This document shows positions 45,260 to 54,952 of a stretch of DNA of 64,000 nucleotides, piece after piece (the first letter of the stretch is position 1; each line of letters opens with the position of its first letter). This stretch comes from Methylobacterium radiotolerans JCM 2831. Lineage in GTDB: Bacteria; Pseudomonadota; Alphaproteobacteria; Rhizobiales; Beijerinckiaceae. The notes beneath the pieces are model-generated. The model saw nothing but the letters and a program-made list of their open reading frames with translations. It did not search any database and was not told where the DNA came from. A program made the position numbers and the translations under genes. Where the stretch lies: the NCBI RefSeq assembly GCF_000019725.1, contig NC_010505.1:62001-126000 (forward strand). Reading direction: 5' to 3'.

Positions 45260-45673
45260 CTAGCCGGCCGCGAGCCCGACGGGACGGTCGGCGCCCCACA
45301 TCTTCTCGAGATTGTAGAAGCCGCGGACTTCGGGGCGGAAGATGTGCACCAGCACGTCGCCGGCGTCGATCAGCACCCAGTCGCAGGCCGGCATGCCCTC
45401 GACCCGGGCATTGCCGAAGCCGCGGTTCTTCATCTCCTGGATGATCTTGTCGGCGATCGACCCGACGTGCCGCTGCGAGCGACCCGACGTGATGATCATC
45501 GTGTCGGCGAGCGAGGTCTTGCCGGCCAGATCGATCGCGATCGTCTCCTCGGCCTTCATGTCGTCGAGGCATTCGAGGGCGAGTGCCTTCAGATCGTCCG
45601 AGCGCGCCTGACCGGCTTCGACCGGGGCTTGGACGGGGGTGCGGATCGTCTCCGTGCGACTGGTCTCGGGCAG
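45260..45673 (-). CDS. rsfS: Ribosomal silencing factor RsfS, apparent CTG start
   Basis: 137-residue RsfS, which binds uL14 and blocks subunit joining in slow growth. Core IDLAGKTSLADTMIITSG, RHVGSIADKIIQEMKNRG, CDWVLIDAGDVLVHIF and FYNLEKMWG are all present. The first ATG (45559) would remove the conserved first helix (DDLKALALECLDDM). The frame is open from the nadD stop codon (45722-45724) with no ATG, GTG or TTG before that ATG. CTG 45673 (LPETSRTETIRTP) has GAGGA nine bases upstream (45683-45687), so CTG initiation is best. rsfS is in the same frame as nadD, separated only by its stop and 16 codons. Confidence 0.92.
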   Translation of the reverse strand: MPETSRTETIRTPVQAPVEAGQARSDDLKALALECLDDMKAEETIAIDLAGKTSLADTMIITSGRSQRHVGSIADKIIQEMKNRGFGNARVEGMPACDWVLIDAGDVLVHIFRPEVRGFYNLEKMWGADRPVGLAAG

Positions 45674-45721
45674 AGTCCTGGTTCCTCGTTCTGCCGCACG
45701 GCGACGTCGGGCCTTGCGGGA

Positions 45722-46381
45722 TCAGGTGAAATTGGCGGTATCGCGCCCCGATTGCAACCGCGCAGGCTGCGGTCGCGGCGTCGGCGCGCCCCTGCGCGCG
45801 CGGATCTGCGTGGACGAGAGGGTCGAGCGGGGCCCGTGGAGGAACACCCAGGCCGGCGGCGACCGTAGCGCGAGCGTCGATGCCGCCGCCTCGGGGACCC
45901 GGGCGTCGGCGAGGCGTTGCGCGGCCCGGGCGCTCAGCGGCGTCATGGTGAAGCCGGGCCGGTCGATGACGGCGATCGGCACGAGTCGCGCGATCTCGGC
46001 GAAACCCTTCCAGCGATGGAAGGTGCCGAGGGAATCGGCCCCCATGATCCAGACGAAGTGGACGCCCGGACACCGGCGCGTGAGGAACCGCAGCGTCTGG
46101 ACCGTGAAGCGGACGCCGAGCGCCGCCTCGATCCCTGTCACGGCGATCCGGGGGTGCCGGGCGATCTCGCGCGCCTGGGCGCACCGCGCTGCGACGGAGG
46201 GGAGGGCGCTCCGGCTCTTCAGCGGATTGCCCGGGCTCACCAGCCACCAGACGCGATCGAGCCCGAGCCGCCGCAGGGCCGAGAGGGTCACGTGCCGGTG
46301 GCCCAGATGGGCCGGATTGAAGGATCCGCCGTAGAGGCCGATCCGCATGCCGGGGGCGCTCGGCGGCAGGGTCAGCCGCAC
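45722..46381 (-). CDS. nadD: Nicotinate-nucleotide adenylyltransferase NadD
   Basis: 219-residue nucleotidyltransferase that makes deamido-NAD from nicotinate mononucleotide. The class signatures GGSFNPAHLGHRHVTLSAL (HxGH) and LSSTQIRA (ISSTxIR) near the end are intact. ATG 46381 or the ATG 11 codons later (46348) are both possible; I keep 46381. The gene is in a proA-nadD-rsfS-rlmH run, giving a conserved alphaproteobacterial cluster. Confidence 0.94.
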   Translation of the reverse strand: MRLTLPPSAPGMRIGLYGGSFNPAHLGHRHVTLSALRRLGLDRVWWLVSPGNPLKSRSALPSVAARCAQAREIARHPRIAVTGIEAALGVRFTVQTLRFLTRRCPGVHFVWIMGADSLGTFHRWKGFAEIARLVPIAVIDRPGFTMTPLSARAAQRLADARVPEAAASTLALRSPPAWVFLHGPRSTLSSTQIRARRGAPTPRPQPARLQSGRDTANFT

Positions 46382-46400
46382 GCCGGACCTTCAGGTCGGA

Positions 46401-47699
46401 TCACGGGCGAATCTGGCCGGTGCCGTGGACCCGGTACTTGAACGTGGTGAGCTGCTCGACGCCCACCGGCCCGCGCGCGTGCATCCGCCCCGTGGCGATG
46501 CCGATCTCGGCCCCGAAGCCGAACTCGCCGCCGTCGGCGAACTGCGTGGAGGCGTTGTGCGTGACGATCGCCGAGTCGACTTCGGCCAGGAAACGGGTCG
46601 CCTCGGCGTCGTTCTCGGTGATGATCGCGTCCGTGTGATGCGATCCGTAGGTCTCGATGTGCTCGATGGCGGCCTCGATCCCGTCCACCACCCGCACCGC
46701 GATGATCGCGTCGAGGTACTCGGTGTGCCAATCCTCCTCGGAAGCGGCCGTCACGCGCGGATCGACCGCGCGCGTCGCGGCATCGCCCCGGACCGCGCAG
46801 CCGGCGTCGAGCAGGGCCTGGACCAGCGGCGCGAGGTGCGTCGCCGCGCAGGCACGGTCGACCAGCAGGGTCTCGGCGGCGCCGCAGACGCTGGTCCGGC
46901 GCATCTTGCTGTTGAGAAGCACGGTGCGGGCCATGTCGAGGTCGGCCGCCGCGGCGACGTAGACGTGGTTGATGCCGTCGAGATGGGCGAAGACCGGAAC
47001 GCGCGCCTCGGCCTGGACGCGCTCCACGAGGCCGCGGCCGCCGCGCGGGACGATCACGTCCACGCAGCCGTCGAGGCCGGCGAGCATCAGCCCGACCGCG
47101 GCGCGGTCGCGGGTCGGCACCAGCTGGATCGCGTCCTCCGGCAGGCCGGCATCGGCGAGCCCGCGGCTCATGGCCCTCGCGATCGCCATGGCGCTGCGAT
47201 GGCTGTCCGAACCGGCGCGAAGGATCGCCGCGTTGCCGGCCTTGAGGCAGAGCGCGCCGGCATCCGCCGTCACGTTGGGCCGCGCCTCGAAGATCACGCC
47301 GACGACCCCGAGCGGCACCGCGATGCGCTCGATCAGCAGGCCGTTCGGCCGCTCGATCGCGGCGAGCTGGCGACCGACCGGGTCGGCCAGCGACCCGACC
47401 TTCTCGACGGCGTCCGCAATGGCCGCGAGGCGCCCAGGGTCGAGGGTGAGCCGGTCGATCAGCGCGGCGGTCTGACCCGCGCACCGGGCCGCGGCCACGT
47501 CCCGCGCGTTCTCGCTCAGGATCTCGTCGCGGCTCGCGCGGATCCGCTCGGCGATCAGCTTGAGCGCCGCGTCCTTGGTCCGCGCCGAGGCCAGCGCCAT
47601 GCGCCGCGCCGCCGCCCGGGCGCGACGGCCGATCGCCCCCATCTGCTCCGGGAGGGCATCGGCCTCGGCGAAGTCCGATCTCAGGTTCAGGACGGGCAC
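46401..47699 (-). CDS. proA: Glutamate-5-semialdehyde dehydrogenase (gamma-glutamyl phosphate reductase)
   Basis: 432-residue NADPH-dependent enzyme for the second step of proline synthesis. It has the ALDH-type fold: [22 protein letters not shown], the catalytic cysteine in [11 protein letters not shown] near residue 270, and the C-terminal [23 protein letters not shown] 47699 ([13 protein letters not shown]) follows GAGGA seven bases upstream and is preferred to the frame's ATG at 47765. proB lies upstream on the same strand, 159 bp away, with an AT-rich gap between. Confidence 0.94.
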   Translation of the reverse strand: MPVLNLRSDFAEADALPEQMGAIGRRARAAARRMALASARTKDAALKLIAERIRASRDEILSENARDVAAARCAGQTAALIDRLTLDPGRLAAIADAVEKVGSLADPVGRQLAAIERPNGLLIERIAVPLGVVGVIFEARPNVTADAGALCLKAGNAAILRAGSDSHRSAMAIARAMSRGLADAGLPEDAIQLVPTRDRAAVGLMLAGLDGCVDVIVPRGGRGLVERVQAEARVPVFAHLDGINHVYVAAAADLDMARTVLLNSKMRRTSVCGAAETLLVDRACAATHLAPLVQALLDAGCAVRGDAATRAVDPRVTAASEEDWHTEYLDAIIAVRVVDGIEAAIEHIETYGSHHTDAIITENDAEATRFLAEVDSAIVTHNASTQFADGGEFGFGAEIGIATGRMHARGPVGVEQLTTFKYRVHGTGQIRP

Positions 47700-47858
47700 G
47701 CTGGCGTCCTCGGTTGTCGACGGCCGCACGCGCGACCCGGACGGGGGAGAGCGCCGTATTTGCACATCGAGCGCCGTCCCGACAAGAGTGCCGGGCCGGG
47801 AATTGTGACGGTAATTGAGAGGAAAAATTGTATATAGACTAGCTTATGTCCGCGACTT
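47700..47858 (-). promoter_or_regulatory. AT-rich gap between proB and proA
   Basis: This 159-bp stretch is far more AT-rich than its surroundings near 47810-47850 and contains TATATAC-type sequence on both strands. It could hold a separate proA promoter or an attenuating region. No strong -35/-10 pair at 17 bp spacing was found. No gene. Confidence 0.35.
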
Positions 47859-48974
47859 CTAGAACAATGCCAAGTCATCGCGGTGCACCATCCAGGCGCG
47901 ACCGGGATAGTTGAGCAGTTCCGGAATGCGCGCGCTCGGATGACCGATGATCAGCGCGGCCTCGGCGCTGTCGTACGCCACCAGGCCGCGGCCCAGGATC
48001 CGGCCCTCCGGATCGCGGATCATCACGGCGTCGCCGCGCGAGAAGCTGCCCTCGATCGCCCGCACGCCCACCGGGAGCAGGCTGGCCCCGCTCCGGAGCG
48101 CCTGCTCGGCACCCGCGTCGATCGTCAGCGTGCCGCGTGGCTCGAGGGAGCCGGCGATCCAGGTCTTCCGGGCGGCCGTCGGCGTGGAGCCCGACAGGAA
48201 CCACGTGCAGCGCGCGCCGTCCCGCACGGCCTTGAGCGGGTTCTTCCCGCGTCCGTCCGCGATGACCAGGTGCGTGCCGCCCGAGGCGGCGATCTTGGCG
48301 GCCTCGACCTTGGTGCGCATGCCGCCCCGCGACAGCTCGGAGGCCGGGCCGCCGGCCATCGCCTCGATCTCCGGGGTGATGCGCTCGACCACGGCGAGGT
48401 GGCGGGCGTCCGGATCGCTCTTGGGCGGCGCGGTGTAGAGGCCGTCGATGTCCGAGAACAGCACCAGCACGTCGGCGTCGATCATGGTGGCGACCCGGGC
48501 GGCGAGCCGGTCGTTGTCGCCGTAGCGGATCTCCGAGGTCGCCACCGTGTCGTTCTCGTTCACGACCGGGACCGCGCGCATCTCCAGGAGCTTCAGCACG
48601 GTGGCGCGGGCGTTGAGGTAGCGGCGGCGCTCCTCGGTGTCCTGCGGCGTCACGAGGATCTGGCCTGCGACGATGCCGTGATGGCCCAGAGCTTCGGCCC
48701 AGTGGCGCGCCAGCGTGATCTGCCCCACCGAGGCCGCGCCCTGGCTCTCCTCCAGGCGCAGGACGCCGGGCGGCAAACCCAGCACCGTCCGGCCGAGGGC
48801 GATGCTGCCGGACGACACGACCAGAACGTCGACGCCGCGCCCGTGCAACTCCGCGATGTCCTCGGCCAGCGCCGCGAGCCAGGCATGGCGCAGGCGGCCG
48901 GCACTGCGGTCGACCAGCAGGGCCGAGCCGACCTTGATGACCACACGGCGAAATTCTTCGAGGGCAGGGATCAT
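47859..48974 (-). CDS. proB: Glutamate 5-kinase with PUA domain
   Basis: 371-residue kinase for the first step of proline synthesis. The amino acid kinase domain runs from [12 protein letters not shown] through [17 protein letters not shown] to [23 protein letters not shown]. The C-terminal PUA domain (about 280-365; [13 protein letters not shown], then [18 protein letters not shown]) is of the usual ProB kind. Feedback inhibition by proline is family knowledge. ATG 48974; obgE precedes it by 70 bp. Confidence 0.95.
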   Translation of the reverse strand: MIPALEEFRRVVIKVGSALLVDRSAGRLRHAWLAALAEDIAELHGRGVDVLVVSSGSIALGRTVLGLPPGVLRLEESQGAASVGQITLARHWAEALGHHGIVAGQILVTPQDTEERRRYLNARATVLKLLEMRAVPVVNENDTVATSEIRYGDNDRLAARVATMIDADVLVLFSDIDGLYTAPPKSDPDARHLAVVERITPEIEAMAGGPASELSRGGMRTKVEAAKIAASGGTHLVIADGRGKNPLKAVRDGARCTWFLSGSTPTAARKTWIAGSLEPRGTLTIDAGAEQALRSGASLLPVGVRAIEGSFSRGDAVMIRDPEGRILGRGLVAYDSAEAALIIGHPSARIPELLNYPGRAWMVHRDDLALF

Positions 48975-49044
48975 GATTCTTGCGGGACGGCGCGTCGACG
49001 GCGGGTGTGAACCAAGAGCCGCCCTTTGAACAGTCGGTCGAGGG

Positions 49045-50115
<1,071 letters not shown>

Positions 50116-50162
50116 TCACCCTGTGAGCGGCCGCCGGCCAGCCCCGGCGCCGCGGGACCGCC

Positions 50163-50759
50163 TCAGGCGGCCCGCGTCATCGCCGGCTCCGACGGCGAAG
50201 CCTGCCAGCGCCGCCGGTCGAGGCTGAAGAGATCGACCGGCAGATCCGCGCCGCGCGCCGGGAACGGCCGGGTCGCGCTGCCGGCCTGCACGAAGCCGCA
50301 GGTCTCCAGCACGCGCCGGGACGCGGGGTTGACCGTGCGGGCGGACGCGGCGAGTTCCGTCCCACCGGTATAGGCGAAGAAGGCGTGGCACAGGGCCGTG
50401 ACGGCCTCGGCCATCAGGCCGCTGCCCCAGTAGGGCTGCCCGAGCCAGTAGCCGAGCTCCGGGGCCGCGTCGGTCCGCTCCTCGATGCTGATGACACCGA
50501 TGAGGCTGCCCGGCGCCGCCCGAGGCGCGAGGGCGAGCGTGAGCGCCGACCCGGCGGCGTTCTGCGAGCGCGCCTGCAGCAGGAACGCGTCCACCGCCGG
50601 GGCCGGGAGCGGGTGCGGCACACGCGCCAGCATCGCGGCCACAGACGGGTCGCCGGCCAGCTTCAGGATCGCGTCCCTGTCCTTGGCTGTCGGCCAGCGC
50701 AGCCACAGCCGCCGTGTCTCGATCCGGAAAACGTCATCGCGGGTCAGATCGGGGAACAT
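50163..50759 (-). CDS. GNAT-family N-acetyltransferase
   Basis: 198-residue acetyltransferase-fold protein of the RimJ/RimL-like group. The start IETRRLWLRWPTAKDRDAIL, the middle ELGYWLGQPYWGSGLMAEAV and the C-terminal NPASRRVLETCGFV are standard for this subfamily, with the acetyl-CoA loop QPYWGSGLM. The substrate (protein N-terminus, antibiotic or metabolite) is unknown. It lies between obgE and rpmA on the same strand. ATG 50759. Confidence 0.9.
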   Translation of the reverse strand: MFPDLTRDDVFRIETRRLWLRWPTAKDRDAILKLAGDPSVAAMLARVPHPLPAPAVDAFLLQARSQNAAGSALTLALAPRAAPGSLIGVISIEERTDAAPELGYWLGQPYWGSGLMAEAVTALCHAFFAYTGGTELAASARTVNPASRRVLETCGFVQAGSATRPFPARGADLPVDLFSLDRRRWQASPSEPAMTRAA

Positions 50760-50814
50760 CGTGCCCTCGCAGGGCGGCGTTCCCGGCTCCGGGCCACCGC
50801 CTCAAGACGACGAA

Positions 50815-50840
50815 GGGGAGGATGGCGTCCCATCCTCCCC
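50815..50840 (-). terminator. Terminator-like hairpin after rpmA
   Basis: GGGGAGGATGG (50815-50825) and CCATCCTCCCC (50830-50840) form a perfect 11-bp stem with a 4-nt loop, 106 bp past the rpmA stop and before the GNAT gene. On the minus strand it is followed by TTCGTCG, so the T-run is weak, but the stem is strong. Confidence 0.65.
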
Positions 50841-50945
50841 GGTGTTCCGTCCGACCTGGCCCGTCAGGGGCTCGGCAACGACGTCTCCGGTCCGGTGTGG
50901 GACACCGGGCGGGACGCCAGCTTCGCCACTCAGGGCGCCCGCCTC

Positions 50946-51212
50946 TTATTCCGCGGCCTCGGCCAGCGGGGTAACACCTACGAAGGCGCGTCCGCGGCGC
51001 GTCTCGAAGCGGACATGGCCCGGTACCAGCGCGAAGATCGTGTGGTCCTTGCCCATGCCGACATTGGCGCCGGGATGCCATTTGGTGCCGCGCTGACGCA
51101 CGATGATGTTGCCCGGAATCACGGCCTCCGAGCCGAACTTCTTGACGCCGAGGCGCCGGCCTTCCGAGTCGCGACCGTTGCGGGACGAGCCGCCAGCCTT
51201 CTTGTGTGCCAT
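50946..51212 (-). CDS. rpmA: 50S ribosomal protein bL27
   Basis: 88-residue L27. The N-terminus [21 protein letters not shown] is universal, followed by [24 protein letters not shown] and [15 protein letters not shown]. The N-terminal tail reaches the peptidyl transferase centre. It is 88 bp downstream of rplU on the same strand, with a terminator-like hairpin after it. Confidence 0.98.
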   Translation of the reverse strand: MAHKKAGGSSRNGRDSEGRRLGVKKFGSEAVIPGNIIVRQRGTKWHPGANVGMGKDHTIFALVPGHVRFETRRGRAFVGVTPLAEAAE

Positions 51213-51300
51213 GGGATGAGCTCCGAATTCTGAGTGGCTTGGATGCGGTCGCGGATCGATCCCTCTCAGGGGACCGTACGCGCCCAGCGTCTGGCGTGCG

Positions 51301-51615
51301 TCAGGCCGAAATGCCGGTGATGCGCACGACCGTGTGGTCCTGGCGATGGCCGCGCTTGCGGCGGGAGTTCTGCCGGCGGCGCTTCTTGAAGGCGATGACC
51401 TTCTTGTCGCGGCCGTGGCGCACGATCTCGCCCGTGACGCTGATGCCCGACAGGGTCGGGGCGCCGACCTGGGTCGCGCCCGCGCCGTCGGCGAACAGGA
51501 GGACCTCGCCGAAGGTCACGGCCTCGCCGGCCTCGCCTGCCAGGGAGGCGATCGTGATGGTGTCGTTGGCGGCGACGCGGTACTGCTTACCGCCCGTCTT
51601 GATGACTGCGAACAT
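51301..51615 (-). CDS. rplU: 50S ribosomal protein bL21
   Basis: 104-residue L21. [14 protein letters not shown] is the family start, with [24 protein letters not shown] sequence (residues near 65-84) and the RNA-binding basic end [18 protein letters not shown] 51615 is chosen; the open frame extends further upstream without homology. First gene of the rplU-rpmA pair. Confidence 0.98.
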   Translation of the reverse strand: MFAVIKTGGKQYRVAANDTITIASLAGEAGEAVTFGEVLLFADGAGATQVGAPTLSGISVTGEIVRHGRDKKVIAFKKRRRQNSRRKRGHRQDHTVVRITGISA

Positions 51616-51804
51616 CGTTCTCTCGTGTTCTCGAACGGCCTCCGGGACGGCTGCCCCTGGACCGGCTTCTTGTTTGAAGTCATTGCGCGGGCGTTCGGCC
51701 CGGACAACGCGAAACGCGCGGACCCCAGCAGAGGCCGCGCGCCGAGCGAGGTCAGTACGGGCGCGGCGGCGCCGTGTCAATCCGCTGCAGCCTGCCGGGC
51801 GGTG

Positions 51805-52200
51805 TCAGCGGATCGGCGCGCCGGTCGCCAGGATGCCCTTCGCGACGCTTCCCTCCGGGCCGAAGGCGGCGAGCGCCTGCGCGCACCAGGTGTCCCGGCC
51901 GTCGGCGGCGAGCTGCTGGCGCACCTGCGTGGCGCGGGTCCGCAGCTTCTCCTCCAGCATCGCCTCCTGCCCGGCATTGACCCGGGCCGCGAGGCGGAGC
52001 GTCGTCAGCTGCCCGGCCCGGACCTGCACGCCCGGACAGGCCTGCTCGGCGATGATGGTCGTGGCCGCCGCCGACGCGTAATTGTCGAGGGGCGAGGGCG
52101 CCGCCGGCACCTGCGCGGCGGCCGTCCCCGCGAGACACAGCGTCAGGGCAAGAGTGGGGACACGGACACGCCGCACGGCTCTGGCCTCCAGGGTGAGCAT
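51805..52200 (-). CDS. Small secreted protein, unknown
   Basis: 131-residue protein with a signal peptide (VPTLALTLCLAGTAAAQVP, cleavage near residue 30) and a helical mature part with two cysteines (EQACPG and DTWCAQ) that could form a disulfide. The middle, LEEKLRTRATQVRQQLAADG, looks coiled. No family is recognised. Transcribed with or apart from rplU; 189 bp lies between. Function unknown. Confidence 0.68.
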   Translation of the reverse strand: MLTLEARAVRRVRVPTLALTLCLAGTAAAQVPAAPSPLDNYASAAATTIIAEQACPGVQVRAGQLTTLRLAARVNAGQEAMLEEKLRTRATQVRQQLAADGRDTWCAQALAAFGPEGSVAKGILATGAPIR

Positions 52201-52444
52201 CGATCGGCGCGGTGGCGCGCCCCGCTCGGGACAATGTCGGGCGTCGCCCGTGAGGAACGAGGACCTGTGAGGTCCGCCCCTCGCCGCGGCGCCGCGACGG
52301 CGGCTGACTACACCCCCGGCGCCGGGGCGTCACCCGCCGCCCCGGCTCGCATCCGCGGTCCGGCACCGCCGCGGACGCCGCGGGACGCCGGCGCCCCCGG
52401 CATCGCCACGCGGGAGAATTCGCGGCCGGCCGGCGGACCGGCCG

Positions 52445-53077
52445 TCAGGGCGCGGCCTTGAACTCGCCCTCGATGCGCAGGCTGACCTCGTCGCCGAGCT
52501 GCGGCAGGTAGGCGTTGATGCCGAAATCCGAGCGCTTGACGACGGCGCGCCCGTCGAAGCCCACCGTGTAGCGCTGATCCACCGGATGGATGCCGGCCTG
52601 GTTGAAGGTGGCATCGATCGCGAACGGCCGGACCGTCCCGCGCAGGTTGAGGTCGCCGGTGATCCGCGCGGTCGTCGGACTGGTGGGCTCGACCTTGGTG
52701 GCGGTGAAGGTGGCGGTCGGGAACTTGGCCGTGTCGAAGAAGTCCGGGGCCGCGAGGTGCTCGTTCAGCCGCGCGCTGCCGGTGATGACGCCGCCGAGCG
52801 GCACGGTCACCTCGAGGCGGCTCTTCTCCGGCGCCTTCGGGTCGAGCTGGAGCGTGCCGCTGAGTCCGGTGAACTGGCCGTAATAGGTCGAGTAGCCGAG
52901 ATGCGAGACCGACCACGTGACCTTGCCGTGATCCGGATCGAGGACGTAGCTGCCGGGCCGGACCTGGGTCGGATCGGCACTCGGGGCGACCGGTGCGGGC
53001 GGGGCCGCCGGGTTGTCCGCCGCCCGGGCCGGGCCGGCGCAGAGCAGGCCGATCAGGACAAGAAGTGGCGCGCGCAT
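52445..53077 (-). CDS. YceI-family secreted protein
   Basis: 210-residue periplasmic lipocalin-fold protein with an N-terminal signal (LLVLIGLLCAGPARAA). The YceI pattern YVLDPDHGKVTWSVSHLGYS, FTGLSGTLQLDPKAPEKSRL and GDLNLRGTVRPFAIDATF is clear. YceI proteins bind isoprenoid or polyprenyl-like lipids and are stress-induced in some species. ATG 53077, divergent from ruvA. No cytochrome b561 partner nearby. Confidence 0.92.
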   Translation of the reverse strand: MRAPLLVLIGLLCAGPARAADNPAAPPAPVAPSADPTQVRPGSYVLDPDHGKVTWSVSHLGYSTYYGQFTGLSGTLQLDPKAPEKSRLEVTVPLGGVITGSARLNEHLAAPDFFDTAKFPTATFTATKVEPTSPTTARITGDLNLRGTVRPFAIDATFNQAGIHPVDQRYTVGFDGRAVVKRSDFGINAYLPQLGDEVSLRIEGEFKAAP

Positions 53078-53208
53078 GTCATCCCCCCGTGACCGGCCAA
53101 GCTCGACCGGCGCGGGCCCGTGATTTCATGATCTCCCTGCGCGCTCAAGCACGTCTGGCGGAGGCCGCCGCGGTTCTGTAGGCAACCCGGGACAGCGGCA
53201 GGCGTGGC

Positions 53209-53826
53209 ATGATCGGCAAGCTCAAGGGCGTCGTGGACTCGTTCGGCGAGGATTTCGTGATCCTCGACGTGTCGGGAGTCGGCTACATCGTGCACTGCTC
53301 GGCGCGGACCCTGCAGCGCATGCCCAAGGTCGGCGAGCCCGCGGAGCTGTCGATCGAGACTCACGTCCGCGAGGACATGATCCGCCTCTACGGCTTCCGC
53401 TCGGACGCCGAGCGGGAGTGGTTCCGCCTGCTCCAGACCGTCCAGGGCGTCGGCGCCCGGGTGGCGCTCGGCGTGCTCTCGGTGCTCGAGCCCGAGGCGC
53501 TGGCGAGCGCCATCGCCACCGGCGACAAGGGTTCGATCAGCCGGGCCCCAGGGGTCGGGCCGCGCCTCGCCGCCCGGCTCGCCGCCGAGCTCAAGGACAA
53601 GGCCCCGGCCTTCGCGCCCGTCGACCCGGCGCTGGTCGCCCTCGCCGGCGCCGTCGAGGAGGGCGCCGCCCCGCAGCCGGTGGCGGACGCCGTCTCGGCC
53701 CTGGTCAATCTCGGCTACCCGCAGGTCCAGGCCGCCGCCGCCATCGCGGCCGCGCTGAAGGGCGCTGGTGAGGGCGCCGAGGCCAAGGTGCTCATCCGGC
53801 TCGGCCTGCGCGAGCTCGCCCGCTGA
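53209..53826 (+). CDS. ruvA: Holliday junction branch migration protein RuvA
   Basis: 205-residue RuvA that tetramerises on Holliday junctions and recruits the RuvB motor. The N-terminal OB-fold ([20 protein letters not shown]), the two helix-hairpin-helix motifs ([18 protein letters not shown] and [19 protein letters not shown]) and a C-terminal domain III ([18 protein letters not shown]) are complete. Neither ruvC nor ruvB is adjacent: YceI is upstream and bfd downstream. A separated ruvA is unusual. Confidence 0.96.
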   Translation: MIGKLKGVVDSFGEDFVILDVSGVGYIVHCSARTLQRMPKVGEPAELSIETHVREDMIRLYGFRSDAEREWFRLLQTVQGVGARVALGVLSVLEPEALASAIATGDKGSISRAPGVGPRLAARLAAELKDKAPAFAPVDPALVALAGAVEEGAAPQPVADAVSALVNLGYPQVQAAAAIAAALKGAGEGAEAKVLIRLGLRELAR

Positions 53827-53915
53827 CGGCCCGCCTGACAGTTGGGGCGCACTTAGATCGCACGCCCTTGACCCGCGCGACCCGCGGTGCCATGTCGCTC
53901 GCTGCCAATAAGGTA

Positions 53916-53938
53916 TTGAAAAGTCTGCTACTTTTCAA
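53916..53938. promoter_or_regulatory. Perfect 9-bp palindrome upstream of bfd
   Basis: TTGAAAAGT (53916-53924) and ACTTTTCAA (53930-53938) are exact complements with a 5-nt spacer, in a strikingly AT-rich patch 81-103 bp before the bfd start. It has no GC stem or T-run of a terminator, so it is most likely an operator, perhaps for an iron regulator. The half-site TTCTAAA follows at 53943. Confidence 0.6.
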
Positions 53939-54018
53939 CTCTTCTAAACTGGCGCGGGTGCTCCGGACGGTCGTCGACGACCGCGGCGGGCACGGGGATG
54001 ACGGGATTTGCGGCGCGC

Positions 54019-54291
54019 ATGATCGTCTGTTCTTGTAACGTCATATCGGACGGCGCGGTCCGCGGCTGCCTGGCGCCCGGACCCGGCTGCCCGCGCACGC
54101 CCGCGCAGGTCTATGCCTGCCTCGGCTGCAGCCCGAAATGCGGGCGCTGCGCCCGCACGATCCGGGCGATCATGCAGAACGCGTTGGGCGAGGCCGCGGC
54201 GGCGGAGAGCAGCCATGCTTGCACGACGGCTTGCGCCAGCGCGTGTAGTTTGGTGAAGTTCCAAACTGCGGATGAGGGAGTCGCGGCCTGA
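54019..54291 (+). CDS. bfd: Bacterioferritin-associated ferredoxin (BFD-like [2Fe-2S] protein)
   Basis: 90-residue [2Fe-2S] protein expected to reduce the ferric core of bacterioferritin for iron release. The BFD ligands follow the family spacing: C4 and C6 (IVCSCNVIS), then C41 and C44 (CGRC), i.e. C-X-C-X34-C-X2-C. Extra cysteines at 17, 24, 34 and 37 and a Cys-rich C-terminus are unusual. ATG 54019 is the family start, rather than ATG 53998. It is 44 bp upstream of bfr, confirming the role. Confidence 0.92.
   Translation: MIVCSCNVISDGAVRGCLAPGPGCPRTPAQVYACLGCSPKCGRCARTIRAIMQNALGEAAAAESSHACTTACASACSLVKFQTADEGVAA
54247..54267. promoter_or_regulatory. Inverted repeat before bfr, Irr-box-like
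   Basis: AGTTTGG (54247-54253) and CCAAACT (54261-54267) are perfect complements with a 7-nt spacer, inside the 3' end of bfd and 69-89 bp before the bfr start. The 17-bp core TTTGG-N7-CCAAA resembles, imperfectly, the Irr-binding element of alphaproteobacteria. Function not shown. Confidence 0.45.
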
Positions 54292-54335
54292 TGCTTCTAC
54301 CCCCCGCCTGAGAGCACGGTAAGGAGTACGGGGGC

Positions 54336-54833
54336 ATGAAGGGCGACACCAAGGTCATCGAGTATCTGAATCGCGGCCTGCGCAGCGAGCTGACCGCCGT
54401 CAGCCAGTACTGGCTGCATTTCCGCATGCTCAATGACTGGGGCTACGTCGAGCTGGCGAAGTTCTGGCGCAAGGAATCGATCGAGGAGATGAACCACGCC
54501 GATCGGTTCATCGACCGGATCCTGTTCCTCGACGGGTTCCCGAACCTGCAGGAACTCGACCCGCTGCGGATCGGCCAGAATGTCCAGGAAATCCTAGAAT
54601 CCGATCTCGCCGCCGAGAACGAGGCCCGCAGCCTCTACCTCGAGGCCGCGAAGTACTGCGACTCGATCAACGACCGCGTGTCCAAGCGCCTCTTCGAGGA
54701 TCTGGCCGAGGACGAGGAGGGTCACATCGACTTCCTCGAGACCCAGCTGGAGTTGATCAAGCAGATCGGCCTGCCGCTCTACGCGCAGAAGCATATCGGC
54801 GGGCTCGAGCAGATCGCTCCCGAGAAGGAGTGA
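54336..54833 (+). CDS. bfr: Bacterioferritin
   Basis: 165-residue haem-containing ferritin subunit that stores iron in a 24-mer shell. Every ferroxidase ligand is at its canonical position: E18, E51, H54, E94, E127 and H130, with M52 as the haem ligand. The core helices ([39 protein letters not shown]) are standard. ATG 54336 follows AAGGAG. It is the second gene of a bfd-bfr unit. Iron control through the two upstream palindromes is inferred. Confidence 0.98.
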   Translation: MKGDTKVIEYLNRGLRSELTAVSQYWLHFRMLNDWGYVELAKFWRKESIEEMNHADRFIDRILFLDGFPNLQELDPLRIGQNVQEILESDLAAENEARSLYLEAAKYCDSINDRVSKRLFEDLAEDEEGHIDFLETQLELIKQIGLPLYAQKHIGGLEQIAPEKE

Positions 54834-54847
54834 GAGCGACCGGGCTC

Positions 54848-54865
54848 CCGCCGCCCGTGCGGCGG
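54848..54865 (+). terminator. Hairpin after bfr
   Basis: CCGCCGC (54848-54854) and GCGGCGG (54859-54865) form a perfect 7-bp stem with a 4-nt loop just after the bfr stop. There is no T-run, so it would be a factor-assisted terminator or processing structure. Confidence 0.4.
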
Positions 54866-54952
54866 AGCGGGCGCCCGGACAGCGTGGCGGGCAGGGGCGG
54901 GGCCGGCGCGGTCCTGTTCCCGCCTGCGTGTGACGGCTAGCTGGGGGACGGA

